Translations under genes and position numbers: made by a program | Notes under the pieces: generated by a model | The model's database searches: none | Told to the model about the DNA's origin: nothing | Seen by the model: the letters and a program-made list of their open reading frames with translations, nothing else | Assembly: GCF_030687835.1 (NCBI RefSeq) | Contig: NZ_CP117449.1 | Coordinates: 372,001 to 436,000, forward strand | Length of the DNA stretch: 64,000 nucleotides | Reading direction: 5' to 3' | DNA from: Pseudomonas hefeiensis | Lineage (GTDB): Bacteria; Pseudomonadota; Gammaproteobacteria; Pseudomonadales; Pseudomonadaceae | Shown: positions 51,213 through 60,794 of the stretch, one piece after another | Layout: every line of letters begins with the position of its first letter | How positions within the stretch are numbered: position 1 is the stretch's first letter

Positions 51213-52874
51213 ATGAGCACGAGCATCACGGCGGACGGCATTGCCGACCAGCCTGCGTTCCTCTCCAAGGAACGCATTATCGCCAAGCCCGGATTCAACC
51301 GGTGGCTGGTTCCACCGGCCGCACTGGCCATCCACCTCTGCATCGGCATGGCCTACGGCTTTTCGGTGTTCTGGTTGCCGCTGTCCAAGGCACTGGGTGT
51401 CACCAAGCCTGTAGCCTGTGCGCCGGACATGAGCTTCATCGCACAAGTCTTTTCATCCCAATGTGACTGGCCGATCTCAATGCTCGGCTGGATCTACACC
51501 CTGTTCTTCATCTTCCTGGGTTGCTCGGCAGCCATCTGGGGCGGCTGGCTGGAACACGCCGGGCCACGTAAGGCTGGCGTTGTATCGGCCTTGTGCTGGT
51601 GCGGCGGTCTGCTGATTTCCGCGCTGGGTATCTACACTCACCAGATATGGCTGATGTGGGTCGGCTCCGGGGTAATCGGTGGTATCGGCCTGGGGCTGGG
51701 CTACATCTCCCCGGTTTCGACGCTGATCAAGTGGTTCCCGGACAAGCGTGGCATGGCCACCGGTATGGCGATCATGGGCTTCGGCGGCGGCGCGATGGTA
51801 GGTGCTCCGCTGGCTGCAGCGCTGATGAGCCATTTCTCTTCGCCGACTGAAGTGGGCGTATGGCAAAGCTTCCTGGTCATGGCCGCGATCTACTTCGTAT
51901 TCATGATCGGTGGCGCCCTGTCGTACCGTGTTCCGCCGACCGGCTGGAAGCCTGAAGGCTGGACTCCGGCGCCGAAGAAAGCCGCGAACGCGATGATCAC
52001 CCATCGCCACGTTCACGTGAACGTAGCCTGGAAAACCCCGCAGTTCCGTCTGGTATGGCTGGTGCTGTGCCTGAACGTATCGGCCGGTATCGGCATCATC
52101 GGCATGGCATCGCCACTGTTGCAGGAAGTGTTCGGCGGCAAGTTGCTCGGCAATGACTTGCCTTTCGGTCAGTTGGATGCTGCGCAACTGGGTCAGATCG
52201 CGGCCATTGCGGCCGGTTTCACTGGTCTGCTGAGCCTGTTCAACATCGGTGGGCGGTTCTTCTGGGCATCCTGCTCGGATTACCTGGGTCGCAAGAACAC
52301 CTATTTCGTGTTCTTCGCCCTGGGCATTGCCTTGTACGCGCTGATCCCGAACCTGGGTCACCTGGGCAGCGTCGCGCTGTTCGTTGCGGCGTTCTGCATC
52401 ATCCTGTCGATGTACGGCGGCGGTTTCGCCACTGTGCCGGCCTACCTGGCGGACCTGTTCGGTACGCAAATGGTCGGTGCAATCCACGGTCGCCTGCTGA
52501 CCGCTTGGGCAGCGGCAGGCGTGCTGGGTCCGGTACTGGTGAACTACCTGCGTGAGTATCAACTGAGCATCGGCGTTGAACGTGCCGCGGCCTATGACAT
52601 CACCTTGTACATCCTCGCCGGCCTGCTGGTGCTGGGCTTGCTGTGCAACCTGCTGGTCCGTCCGGTCGCCGACAAGTACTTCATGACCGACGCCGAACTG
52701 GCCGCCGAACAGGCGCTGGGCCATGACAAAGGCGCCGACAGCAGCACTTCGCTGGAGTGGAAAGCCGCGCCGGGCACCAGGCCTTTGGCGATCGCCGCCT
52801 GGCTGGTGGTGGGCATTCCGTTGGCGTGGGGTGTCTGGATAACCCTGCAGAAGACGGCGGTGTTGTTCCAGTAA
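51213..52874 (+). CDS. OFA-family MFS transporter (oxalate/formate antiporter-like)
   Basis: A 553-aa inner-membrane carrier with 12 helices. Landmarks: PPAALAIHLCIGMAYGFSVF (TM1), GGIGLGLGYISPVSTLIKWF and PDKRGMATGMAIMGFGGGAM (TM4-5), GRFFWASCSDYLGRKNTYF (the A-like motif between halves) and YGGGFATVPAYLADLFGTQ. Large OFA proteins of this kind transport small carboxylates; the substrate is uncertain. The start at 51213 precedes TSITADGIADQ, and an in-frame upstream extension lacks an SD. Confidence 0.92.
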   Translation: MSTSITADGIADQPAFLSKERIIAKPGFNRWLVPPAALAIHLCIGMAYGFSVFWLPLSKALGVTKPVACAPDMSFIAQVFSSQCDWPISMLGWIYTLFFIFLGCSAAIWGGWLEHAGPRKAGVVSALCWCGGLLISALGIYTHQIWLMWVGSGVIGGIGLGLGYISPVSTLIKWFPDKRGMATGMAIMGFGGGAMVGAPLAAALMSHFSSPTEVGVWQSFLVMAAIYFVFMIGGALSYRVPPTGWKPEGWTPAPKKAANAMITHRHVHVNVAWKTPQFRLVWLVLCLNVSAGIGIIGMASPLLQEVFGGKLLGNDLPFGQLDAAQLGQIAAIAAGFTGLLSLFNIGGRFFWASCSDYLGRKNTYFVFFALGIALYALIPNLGHLGSVALFVAAFCIILSMYGGGFATVPAYLADLFGTQMVGAIHGRLLTAWAAAGVLGPVLVNYLREYQLSIGVERAAAYDITLYILAGLLVLGLLCNLLVRPVADKYFMTDAELAAEQALGHDKGADSSTSLEWKAAPGTRPLAIAAWLVVGIPLAWGVWITLQKTAVLFQ

Positions 52875-52910
52875 TGCGCTAGCCCGAACCCGTTGGGGTG
52901 AGGGCGAACC

Positions 52911-53004
52911 TTGTGGGAGCGAGCCTGCTCGCGATGAGGGAGTGTCAGCCGACATCATTGTCGGCTGATCCACCGCTATCGCGAGCAGGCTCGCTCCCAC
53001 ATTT
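52911..53004. repeat. REP doublet (inverted pair)
   Basis: gtgggagcgagcctgctcgc at 52912 and its reverse complement ending near 53001 form a REP/BIME-like hairpin between the transporter gene and hisB. Confidence 0.92.
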
Positions 53005-53080
53005 GTTTTGGCTGATGGCCTCAATTGCTTGTACGGACATGTCTATCGCCGACAACCCGTCAGGGATATCACCTCCCGTG

Positions 53081-53109
53081 TTTCTGTTTGCCGCTCGCGC
53101 CCCTATAAT
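53081..53109 (+). promoter_or_regulatory. Candidate hisB promoter
   Basis: A perfect -10 TATAAT (53104-53109) stands 17 bp after TTTCTG, a poor -35. It lies 38 bp before the hisB ATG. Confidence 0.5.
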
Positions 53110-53147
53110 GGCTGCCTTTTTCGCCCAATGATTTTGCGGAGCTGGTG

Positions 53148-53741
53148 ATGGCCGAACGTAAGGCGTCTGTCGAGCGCGACACTCTGGAAACCCAGATCAA
53201 AGCCTCGATTAACCTGGATGGCACCGGAAAGGCCCGGTTTGATATCGGCGTGCCTTTTCTTGAGCACATGCTGGACCAGATCGCCCGTCATGGGCTGATC
53301 GACCTGGATATCGTCAGCAAGGGTGACCTGCACATCGACGACCACCACACGGTGGAAGACGTCGGTATTACCCTGGGGCAGGCTTTCACCAAAGCCATCG
53401 GCGACAAAAAAGGCATCCGTCGCTACGGCCACGCCTACGTGCCGCTCGATGAGGCGCTGTCACGCGTGGTCATCGACTTCTCCGGTCGCCCGGGCCTGCA
53501 AATGCATGTGCCATACACCCGTGCCACCGTTGGCGGTTTTGACGTGGACCTGTTCCAGGAATTTTTCCAGGGCTTCGTCAACCACGCCAATGTGACCCTG
53601 CACATCGACAACTTGCGCGGGCACAACACCCACCACCAGATCGAAACCGTGTTCAAGGCTTTCGGCCGCGCGCTGCGCATGGCCGTGGAGCTCGATGACC
53701 GCATGGCCGGGCAAATGCCCTCCACCAAGGGCGTTCTGTAA
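53148..53741 (+). CDS. hisB: Imidazoleglycerol-phosphate dehydratase HisB
   Basis: The sixth histidine-pathway step. 197 aa, monofunctional, from the ATG at 53148 (GGAGCTG upstream; a GTG directly precedes it). Manganese-binding histidine clusters: [44 protein letters not shown]. Its stop overlaps hisH by one base. Confidence 0.97.
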   Translation: MAERKASVERDTLETQIKASINLDGTGKARFDIGVPFLEHMLDQIARHGLIDLDIVSKGDLHIDDHHTVEDVGITLGQAFTKAIGDKKGIRRYGHAYVPLDEALSRVVIDFSGRPGLQMHVPYTRATVGGFDVDLFQEFFQGFVNHANVTLHIDNLRGHNTHHQIETVFKAFGRALRMAVELDDRMAGQMPSTKGVL

Positions 53742-54379
53742 TGCAGACGGTCGCGGTTATCGATTACGGCATGGGCAACCTGCACTCGGTGGCCAAGGCC
53801 CTTGAGCACGTAGGTGCCGGTAAGGTACTGATCACCAGCGATGCCGACGTGATTCGCGAAGCCGACCGGGTGGTCTTTCCCGGCGTCGGTGCGATTCGTG
53901 ACTGTATGGCCGAGATCCGTCGCCTGGGCTTCGATTCGCTGGTGCATGAAGTCAGCCAGGACCGTCCGTTCCTTGGCATTTGCGTGGGCATGCAGGCCTT
54001 GCTTGAGAGCAGCGAGGAGAACGACGGTGTCGATTGCATCGCGATGTTTCCAGGCCAGGTGAAGTTCTTCGGCAAGGATCTGCACGAAGACGGCGAACAC
54101 CTGAAAGTCCCGCACATGGGCTGGAACGAGGTGAAACAGACGGTGGATCACCCGCTGTGGCACAACATTCCAGACCTGGCGCGTTTCTACTTCGTGCACA
54201 GCTACTACATCGCGGCCGGTAATGCCCGGCAGGTGGTGGGCGGCGGTCACTATGGCGTCGACTTCGCCGCGGCCCTGGCCGACGGTTCACGCTTCGCCGT
54301 GCAGTTCCACCCGGAGAAGAGCCATACCCATGGCCTGCAATTGCTGCAGAACTTCGCGGCGTGGGACGGTCGCTGGTAA
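53741..54379 (+). CDS. hisH: Imidazole glycerol phosphate synthase, glutaminase subunit HisH
   Basis: 212 aa, a class I amidotransferase that feeds ammonia to HisF. Catalytic Cys in [17 protein letters not shown], His/Glu in [15 protein letters not shown], oxyanion region [11 protein letters not shown]. It is next to hisB and overlaps the following small gene by one base. Confidence 0.97.
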   Translation: MQTVAVIDYGMGNLHSVAKALEHVGAGKVLITSDADVIREADRVVFPGVGAIRDCMAEIRRLGFDSLVHEVSQDRPFLGICVGMQALLESSEENDGVDCIAMFPGQVKFFGKDLHEDGEHLKVPHMGWNEVKQTVDHPLWHNIPDLARFYFVHSYYIAAGNARQVVGGGHYGVDFAAALADGSRFAVQFHPEKSHTHGLQLLQNFAAWDGRW

Positions 54380-54633
54380 TGGCTCGCAAGAAACCGCCGA
54401 TCCTCACCCTCACGTCCGAGCAGGAGAGTGAGGCGAACCTCAAGATCCAGCGGTTCATGGAGGAGCGTTTCGAACTGGACCTGGGTTCGTTCGAAGCGGC
54501 GGAAATTCTTGAGCTGTTTACTCGCGAGATTGCTCCGCACTATTACAACAGGGCGATTTTCGATGTGCAGGCGCACCTTAAAGAAAGGTTCGAAAGCATC
54601 GAAAGCGACTTGTGGGCGCTCGAGAAAAACTGA
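54379..54633 (+). CDS. DUF2164-family small protein within the his operon
   Basis: 84 aa, acidic and helical: EANLKIQRFMEERFELDLGS, FEAAEILELFTREIAPHYYN, AIFDVQAHLKERFESIESDL. This matches DUF2164, function unknown. The ATG overlaps the hisH stop (TAATG), so it is translated with the his genes; 42 bp separate it from hisA. Confidence 0.88.
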   Translation: MARKKPPILTLTSEQESEANLKIQRFMEERFELDLGSFEAAEILELFTREIAPHYYNRAIFDVQAHLKERFESIESDLWALEKN

Positions 54634-54675
54634 TTTCCGAGCCAAGCTGAACATTCGAATTTGAAGGTTTGCCAG

Positions 54676-55413
54676 ATGCTGATTATCCCCGCTATCGATC
54701 TCAAGGACGGCGCTTGCGTACGTCTGCGTCAGGGCCGGATGGAAGACTCCACGGTGTTCTCCGATGACCCGGTGAGCATGGCCGCCAAGTGGGTGGAGGG
54801 CGGCTGCCGTCGCCTGCATCTGGTTGACCTGAACGGTGCCTTCGAAGGGCAGCCGGTGAACGGCGAAGTGGTCACGGCCATTGCCAAGCGCTACCCGAAC
54901 CTGCCGATTCAGATCGGCGGCGGTATCCGCTCGCTGGAAACCATCGAACACTACGTCAAGGCTGGCGTGAGCTATGTGATCATCGGCACCAAGGCGGTGA
55001 AAGATCCGGCGTTTGTCGCTGAGGCCTGCCGCGCCTTCCCGGGCAAGGTCATCGTTGGCCTGGATGCCAAGGACGGTTTCGTCGCCACTGACGGTTGGGC
55101 TGAAGTCAGCACCGTGCAGGTGATTGACCTGGCCAAGCGTTTCGAGGCCGATGGGGTGTCTGCCATCGTCTACACCGACATCGCCAAAGACGGCATGATG
55201 CAGGGCTGCAACGTTCCGTTCACCGCCGCCCTGGCCGCCGCCACGAAGATTCCGGTGATCGCCTCCGGCGGCATTCATAACCTGGGCGACATCAAGGCGC
55301 TGCTCGACGCCAAGGCGCCAGGCATCATCGGTGCGATTACCGGTCGCGCGATCTACGAAGGCACGCTGGATGTCGCTGAGGCCCAGGCCTTCTGCGATTC
55401 CTACAAAGGCTGA
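54676..55413 (+). CDS. hisA: Phosphoribosylformimino-AICAR-P isomerase HisA
   Basis: 245 aa, a (beta/alpha)8 isomerase of histidine synthesis. The start is the ATG at 54676 so that the protein opens [20 protein letters not shown], as in the family. Phosphate-binding motifs: [13 protein letters not shown] and [14 protein letters not shown]; catalytic Asp in the first and fifth strands ([19 protein letters not shown]). Confidence 0.97.
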   Translation: MLIIPAIDLKDGACVRLRQGRMEDSTVFSDDPVSMAAKWVEGGCRRLHLVDLNGAFEGQPVNGEVVTAIAKRYPNLPIQIGGGIRSLETIEHYVKAGVSYVIIGTKAVKDPAFVAEACRAFPGKVIVGLDAKDGFVATDGWAEVSTVQVIDLAKRFEADGVSAIVYTDIAKDGMMQGCNVPFTAALAAATKIPVIASGGIHNLGDIKALLDAKAPGIIGAITGRAIYEGTLDVAEAQAFCDSYKG

Positions 55414-55422
55414 GGACTGACC

Positions 55423-56193
55423 ATGGCGCTGGCCAAACGCATCATCCCTTGCCTGGACGTGGACAACGGCCGGGTGGTCAAGGGCGTCAAGTTCGAGAAC
55501 ATCCGCGACGCTGGCGACCCGGTGGAAATCGCTCGTCGCTATGACGAGCAGGGCGCGGACGAGATTACCTTCCTCGACATCACGGCCAGCGTCGACGGCC
55601 GCGATACCACGTTGCATACCGTCGAGCGCATGGCCAGCCAGGTGTTCATCCCGCTGACCGTGGGCGGTGGCGTGCGCACCGTGCAGGACATTCGCAACTT
55701 GCTCAACGCCGGTGCGGACAAGGTGTCCATCAACACCGCTGCGGTGTTCAACCCGGAATTCGTCGGCGAAGCGGCCCAGCGTTTTGGCTCGCAGTGCATT
55801 GTTGTGGCCATCGACGCGAAGAAGGTGTCCGGCCCGGGCGAAACCCCGCGCTGGGAAATCTTCACCCACGGCGGGCGCAAACCCACCGGCCTGGACGCCG
55901 TTGAATGGGCGAAGAAGATGGAAGGCCTGGGCGCCGGTGAGATTCTGCTGACCAGCATGGACCAGGACGGCATGAAAAACGGTTTCGACCTGGGCGTCAC
56001 CCGTGCCATCAGCGATGCCCTGGGCATTCCGGTCATCGCCTCCGGCGGCGTTGGCAACCTGCAGCACCTGGCCGATGGCATCCTTGAAGGCCATGCCAGT
56101 GCGGTATTGGCGGCGAGCATTTTCCACTTCGGCGAATACACCGTGCCGGAAGCCAAGGCTTACATGGCGCAGCGCGGTATCTGCATTCGCTGA
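55423..56193 (+). CDS. hisF: Imidazole glycerol phosphate synthase, cyclase subunit HisF
   Basis: 256 aa, partner of HisH. Motifs: [78 protein letters not shown]. It starts 9 bp after hisA. Confidence 0.97.
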   Translation: MALAKRIIPCLDVDNGRVVKGVKFENIRDAGDPVEIARRYDEQGADEITFLDITASVDGRDTTLHTVERMASQVFIPLTVGGGVRTVQDIRNLLNAGADKVSINTAAVFNPEFVGEAAQRFGSQCIVVAIDAKKVSGPGETPRWEIFTHGGRKPTGLDAVEWAKKMEGLGAGEILLTSMDQDGMKNGFDLGVTRAISDALGIPVIASGGVGNLQHLADGILEGHASAVLAASIFHFGEYTVPEAKAYMAQRGICIR

Positions 56194-56256
56194 TTGCTGG
56201 ACACCATGGCGGGCCCAAGGCACTCTTGGGTACACCATGGATTACGGTCGCCCGAT

Positions 56257-57003
56257 ATGCTCAAACGCTTCGTTCTTGCCTTTGCCGGCGTCACGTTGTT
56301 GCTGGCAGGCACCGCCCGTGCTACCGAGTCTTCGCTGGTGTTGCTGACGGAAAATTTCCCGCCTTACAACATGGCCAAGAATGGTAAAAACTTCGCTCAG
56401 GACGAGAACATCAATGGCATCGCAGTGGACATCGTCCGCGAGATATTCAAGCGTGCCGATATCAGCTACAGCCTGACGCTGCGTTTCCCGTGGGAGCGTA
56501 TTTATAAGCTGGCCCTGGATAATCCCGGGTACGGTGTGTTTGTCACGGCACGATTGCCCGAGCGTGAAAAACTCTTCAAATGGGTCGGTCCGATTGGCCC
56601 GGACGACTGGATCATGCTCGCCAAGGCCGACAGCAAGATTTCCCTGGACTCGTTGGAGCAGGCGCGTCAATACAGGATCGGGGCCTATAAAGGCGACGCG
56701 ATTGCCGAGACATTGGCCAGGCAAGGACTGAACCCGATTGTCGTATTACGCGATCAGGACAACGCCAGGAAGCTGGTCAAAGGTCAAATCGATCTTTGGG
56801 CCACTGGGGACCCGGCCGGGCGGTACCTGGCGCGTCAGGAAGGGGTGGACGATCTCAAGACCGTGCTGCGGTTCAACAGTGCCCAGTTGTACCTGGCCCT
56901 GAACAAAAACGTGCCCGACGACGTGGTCGCCCGTCTTCAAGCGGCCCTGGATGAGCTGCGCAAGGAAGGCGCGGTGGACGCGATCATGGCGCGGTATCTC
57001 TGA
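56257..57003 (+). CDS. Periplasmic substrate-binding protein, family 3 (orphan)
   Basis: 248 aa from the ATG at 56257. Signal peptide about 1-22 (LAFAGVTLLLAGTARA). Mature landmarks: LTENFPPYNMAKNGKNF, INGIAVDIVREIFKRADISY, FPWERIYKLAL, VTARLPEREKLFKWVGPIG. No permease or ATPase genes adjoin, so it may be a chemosensory or orphan binder. It follows hisF by 63 bp and may be co-transcribed. Confidence 0.88.
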   Translation: MLKRFVLAFAGVTLLLAGTARATESSLVLLTENFPPYNMAKNGKNFAQDENINGIAVDIVREIFKRADISYSLTLRFPWERIYKLALDNPGYGVFVTARLPEREKLFKWVGPIGPDDWIMLAKADSKISLDSLEQARQYRIGAYKGDAIAETLARQGLNPIVVLRDQDNARKLVKGQIDLWATGDPAGRYLARQEGVDDLKTVLRFNSAQLYLALNKNVPDDVVARLQAALDELRKEGAVDAIMARYL

Positions 57004-57009
57004 AGACTG

Positions 57010-57117
57010 CGCCACCGCCATCGCGAGCAGGCTCCCACAGGGATCAGGTCGTTTGCAAATTAATGACTCACCGCAGATCCAGTGTGGGAGCGAGCCTGCT
57101 CGCGATGGCGGCGGCGC
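57010..57117. repeat. REP doublet (inverted pair)
   Basis: Copies of the core tcgcgagcaggct near 57019 and gagcgagcctgctcgcgatg near 57090, in inverted orientation, between convergent genes. Confidence 0.88.
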
Positions 57118-57158
57118 GGTTTAAGCTAGAGCCTATACAGCCGCCCAAATGCCAACCG

Positions 57159-57941
57159 CTACCGATAAACCCCATCTTTGCCATGCCCGGCCATCGCCCG
57201 ATTGCTGCGCAAGCTGATCATCGACTTGATGTCGATCCATTCGATGCCCTGGGCCTTGAGCCTGGGCAGTTCGCGTTCGAGCACCGCCAGGGTCTGCGGA
57301 TAGGGATGGCCAATCATCACCGCAGAACCCTGCTGGCGGGCCAGTTCTATGGCGACCTGAAGCTGATGCGCGATGGCCGCTTCGGTGCGCTCATCGTCCA
57401 GGAACACATCGCGCGACACGCTGGCGAGGCCGATCTTCTGCGCCTCGGCGGCGGCGACTGTCTGGGCGCTGGTGCGGCTGTCGACGAAGAACTTGTGTCG
57501 CTGCTGCAAGTTCGCCATCAACCACGCCATGGCCCGCGGTTGGGAAGTCATGCGGCTGCCCATGTGGTTATTGATCCCGCTGGTGAAGGGTACCGCGGCG
57601 AATGCGGCGTCGAGGCGCTTTCCCAGCTCTTCAAGGGGCAGTTCCGGATGCCAGGCGAACGGCCCGGTGGCCGGGTCCATGGGCATGTGCAGCATGACGA
57701 CCTTGCCGGCGCGATGGGCCTCGCGGGCAAACTCGGCAGCGTGGGGCGTATCGGGCATGATCGCTGCGGTGACTGGGCCGGGCAGGGCCAGCACGCGGCG
57801 ATCCCGAGGCAGGTTTTGCCCCAGGTCGTCGATGATCAGGCTCAGGTAGGCCTTGTGCGGTGCGGGTGGTGGTGTGGCGGGCGCGGCAAAGGCAGCGCCC
57901 GCCAGACAGCACATCAGGCCCAGGATGACGCGCAGGCCCAT
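57159..57941 (-). CDS. Divergent polysaccharide deacetylase-family protein
   Basis: 260 aa with a signal peptide (about 1-19). Divergent NodB-fold motifs: LSLIIDDLGQNLPRDRR (Asp pair), HMPMDPATGPF, and INNHMGSRMTSQPRAMAWLM, and VMIGHPYPQTLAVLE. These are the marks of YibQ-type proteins that accompany envC-ctpA. A role in cell-wall or septal polysaccharide handling is inferred. It starts 1 bp after the ctpA stop. Confidence 0.9.
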   Translation of the reverse strand: MGLRVILGLMCCLAGAAFAAPATPPPAPHKAYLSLIIDDLGQNLPRDRRVLALPGPVTAAIMPDTPHAAEFAREAHRAGKVVMLHMPMDPATGPFAWHPELPLEELGKRLDAAFAAVPFTSGINNHMGSRMTSQPRAMAWLMANLQQRHKFFVDSRTSAQTVAAAEAQKIGLASVSRDVFLDDERTEAAIAHQLQVAIELARQQGSAVMIGHPYPQTLAVLERELPRLKAQGIEWIDIKSMISLRSNRAMAGHGKDGVYR

Positions 57942-57942
57942 C

Positions 57943-59259
57943 TCAGCGGCCGGAGGTGATGTTCAGTCCTTTGAGCAGGCTCAGGGCCTGGGCCAACTGA
58001 TAGTCGTCATCCTGCGGCATCGGCTTGGCCTTGGCACCGGAGCCGGTCGGTTTGTCGGCGCCGCCGTTGCCATTGCCCAAATGCCCCTGCAAGTCAGCTT
58101 CCTTGAAGTACTCGCTGTCCTGCTCGCTGGTGATCTTGGCCTTGCGCACCTCGATGTCCGGAACGATGCCCTGGGCCTGGATGGAGCGGCCGTTAGGGGT
58201 GTAGTACAGCGCGGTGGTGATCTTCAGGGCGCGGTCATTGTTGAGCGGCAAGACGGTCTGCACCGAGCCCTTGCCGAAACTGGTGGTGCCCATGACGACA
58301 CCGCGCTTCTGGTCCTGCAGGGCGCCGGCGACGATTTCCGATGCCGAAGCGCTGCCACCGTTGATCAGTACCACCAATGACACGGCTTCGCTCAGGTCGT
58401 TGCCGGTGGCCGAAAAGCGCAGCTCGGAATTGGCGATGCGGCCCTTGGTGTAGACGATCAGGCCCTTGGTGATGAAATGGTCGACTACTTCCACCGCCGA
58501 TTGCAGTACGCCGCCGGGGTTGTTACGCAGATCCAGAACCATACCGTTGAGTTTCTTGCCGTTGTCCTTGCGCAGCTTGGCCAGGGCCTTGGCGACTTCT
58601 TCGCCGGTCTTGACCTGGAACTGGGTGATGCGGATGTACCCGTAGCCCGATTCCAGCAACTGGCTCTTCACGCTTTTGACCTGGATGATCGCGCGGGTCA
58701 GGGTCACGTCGAACGGCGTGCCGCCATCGCGCACCAGGGTCAGGGTAATCTTCTGGCCGATCTTGCCGCGCATCTTGTCCACGGCTTCGGTCATGCTCTG
58801 GCCGCGAGTCGGCTGGCCGTTGATCTTGACGATGAAATCGCCAGCCTGGATGCCGGCCTTGGAAGCGGGCGTGTCGTCGATGGGCGAAACCACTTTGACG
58901 AAGCCGTCTTCGCTGCCGACTTCGATGCCCAGGCCGCCGAACTCGCCGCTGGTGCTTTCCTGCAGTTCGGCGAAATCTTCCGGCCCCAGGTAGGCGGAGT
59001 GAGGATCAAGGTTGCTGAGCATGCCTTTGATGGCGTTCTCCAGCAGCATCTTGTCGTCCACCGGTTCCACGTAGGCGGCCTTGATCCGGTCCATGACTTC
59101 GGCGAAGGTGCGCAGTTCGTCCAGCGGCAGCGGTGCCTTGGTGGTCGCGGCCGTAGCGGCTGTCGACGAGGGGACCGGTTCAGCGGCGAACGCCAGGGGC
59201 GCACCGATCACAAGGGCGATCGTCAGGGCCAGCGAGGTGAGGCGGGACAAATGCAGCAT
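57943..59259 (-). CDS. ctpA: Carboxy-terminal processing protease CtpA (S41)
   Basis: 438 aa, secreted to the periplasm (signal about 1-25). PDZ domain about 95-180 (GLGIEVGSEDGFVKVVSPID). Catalytic serine in NGGSASASEIVAGALQ and lysine in GKGSVQT of the Ser-Lys dyad. In P. aeruginosa such proteases degrade peptidoglycan hydrolases. Start at 59259 follows the family opening. It is 32 bp after the EnvC-like gene. Confidence 0.94.
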   Translation of the reverse strand: MLHLSRLTSLALTIALVIGAPLAFAAEPVPSSTAATAATTKAPLPLDELRTFAEVMDRIKAAYVEPVDDKMLLENAIKGMLSNLDPHSAYLGPEDFAELQESTSGEFGGLGIEVGSEDGFVKVVSPIDDTPASKAGIQAGDFIVKINGQPTRGQSMTEAVDKMRGKIGQKITLTLVRDGGTPFDVTLTRAIIQVKSVKSQLLESGYGYIRITQFQVKTGEEVAKALAKLRKDNGKKLNGMVLDLRNNPGGVLQSAVEVVDHFITKGLIVYTKGRIANSELRFSATGNDLSEAVSLVVLINGGSASASEIVAGALQDQKRGVVMGTTSFGKGSVQTVLPLNNDRALKITTALYYTPNGRSIQAQGIVPDIEVRKAKITSEQDSEYFKEADLQGHLGNGNGGADKPTGSGAKAKPMPQDDDYQLAQALSLLKGLNITSGR

Positions 59260-59291
59260 GTCGAACGAACTCCTGAGTTGGATGGGCGCGC

Positions 59292-60578
59292 TTATCCTTG
59301 CGCACGACACCATTGGGTCGGGTCGCTGGGGCGACCCTGCTGACGAATAGCGAAATACAGCGCTGGCGTATCCTGCCCGCCACTGTTACCAACCGTAGAG
59401 ATGGACTCGCCGGCCTTGACCACATCGCCGGCAGCCTTGAGCAGCGTCTGGTTATGGCCGTACAGGCTCAAATAGCCGTTACCGTGATCCAGGATCACCA
59501 GCAGGCCGGCGCCGCGCAGCCAGTCGGCGAACACCACGCGTCCTCCGTGCACGGCATGCACTTGGCTGCCGGCAGTGGCGCTGATCATCACACCGTCCCA
59601 TTTGGTGCGGGTGTCATCGCCGCGGGTTTGACCGAAGCGTGCAAGCAATCGACCATTGACCGGCCATGGAAGTTTGCCCCGTGCCGAAGCAAAAGCGCCG
59701 CCGAAGGTTTCACCGCCCGTGGAAACCAACGGGCCGGGGCTTGATCGGGCAGGCTTGCGCGGCGCATCGCTGGCGTCGGCCTGGGCCTCACGCAAGCGCT
59801 TTTTTTCGGCTTCCTGCTGGGCGATCAGCGCCTTCTGGCGTGCTTCTTCCGCCTCTCGAGCCTGGCGTGCCAGGGTCTCTTCGATGGTCTTCAAGACTTT
59901 TGCCAGTTGAGCCTGGTCCTGCTCGCGAGCCTTGAGCTTGCTGTCGCGGGCCTTCACGTCCTCATTGAGCTTAGCCAGGGCGAGCTGACGCTCCTTGCGA
60001 ACCTTCTCCAGCTCTTCGCGCTGGGTGTCGAGGCTGCTTTTCTGCACCAGCAACTGCGCCTGCTGCAATTCAATCTCTTTTTCGACATTGGCCAATTGGC
60101 GCAGGGTTTCGTTAAAGCTCTTGAGTTGCTCCAGGCGTGCCTGGCTCAGGTAATCGTAATAAGTCAGCGTGCGGGCGAACTTCTCGGGGTTCTGCTGATT
60201 GAGCAGCAGCTTGAGATATTCCTGCCGGCCGTTCTGGTAGGCCGCCCGGGCCTGGATGGCAATCAGCTTTTGCTGTTCAGTGCGCGCGCTCTGGAGTTTT
60301 TTTTTCTCTCCATCGAGCCGCTGCAGCTCGGATTCACTTTTTTTCAGCTCTTTTTGCAGGGCGTCGACCTGTTTCTCCAGCTTGCCCATCTCGGTCTCGG
60401 TGCCGCGCAGGTCTTTCTGCACACCGGACTTCTCCTCCTGCAGCTTGCCCAGAAGCTTTTTCAGCTCGGCAATGTCCTGACGCGTGGCGTCCAACTGCTG
60501 TTGGGTTTGCGCGCGCTCGTCAGCAAAGGCCGGTTGGAGCAGGCAGGTCAGAACGAGGGCTATCAGAACGCGAAGCAT
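59292..60578 (-). CDS. envC: EnvC-like murein hydrolase activator (M23 domain)
   Basis: 428 aa from the ATG at 60578, signal peptide about 1-19. A very long coiled coil (about 22-280, many Lys/Glu/Gln heptads) is followed by a degenerate LytM/M23 domain: WPVNGRLLARFGQTR, GVMISATAGSQVHAVHGGRV, LVILDHGNGYLSLYGHNQTL. The zinc-binding His/Asp set is incomplete, as in EnvC, which activates amidases rather than cutting itself. Gene order EnvC-CtpA-deacetylase is conserved in the family. Confidence 0.92.
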   Translation of the reverse strand: MLRVLIALVLTCLLQPAFADERAQTQQQLDATRQDIAELKKLLGKLQEEKSGVQKDLRGTETEMGKLEKQVDALQKELKKSESELQRLDGEKKKLQSARTEQQKLIAIQARAAYQNGRQEYLKLLLNQQNPEKFARTLTYYDYLSQARLEQLKSFNETLRQLANVEKEIELQQAQLLVQKSSLDTQREELEKVRKERQLALAKLNEDVKARDSKLKAREQDQAQLAKVLKTIEETLARQAREAEEARQKALIAQQEAEKKRLREAQADASDAPRKPARSSPGPLVSTGGETFGGAFASARGKLPWPVNGRLLARFGQTRGDDTRTKWDGVMISATAGSQVHAVHGGRVVFADWLRGAGLLVILDHGNGYLSLYGHNQTLLKAAGDVVKAGESISTVGNSGGQDTPALYFAIRQQGRPSDPTQWCRAQG

Positions 60579-60687
60579 AGAGGCGGGCGACACCAGGGAA
60601 AGGGACGGCCTAGTATGCCCGCCCCACGCTGCAAAAAAAACGCCCATTTGGGGCTGTGTGATAACTGGCCCAAAAAACACCTTGAAC

Positions 60688-60781
60688 CCTGTGGGAGCGA
60701 GCCTGCTCGCGATGAGTCCATAACATCCAACATAGATGTTGACTGTAATACCGCTATCGCGAGCAGGCTCGCTCCCACATT
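60688..60781. repeat. REP doublet (inverted pair)
   Basis: gtgggagcgagcctgctcgc near 60690 and its reverse complement near 60757-60779, between the gpmI stop and the EnvC-like gene. Confidence 0.92.
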
Positions 60782-60794
60782 GGTAAGTGTTGGG

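Noticed and set aside
51477..53024. 515-codon minus-strand frame
   Set aside because: Antisense shadow of the OFA transporter gene, extending into a REP pair.
54250..56238. 662-codon minus-strand frame
   Set aside because: Antisense shadow of hisA and hisF.
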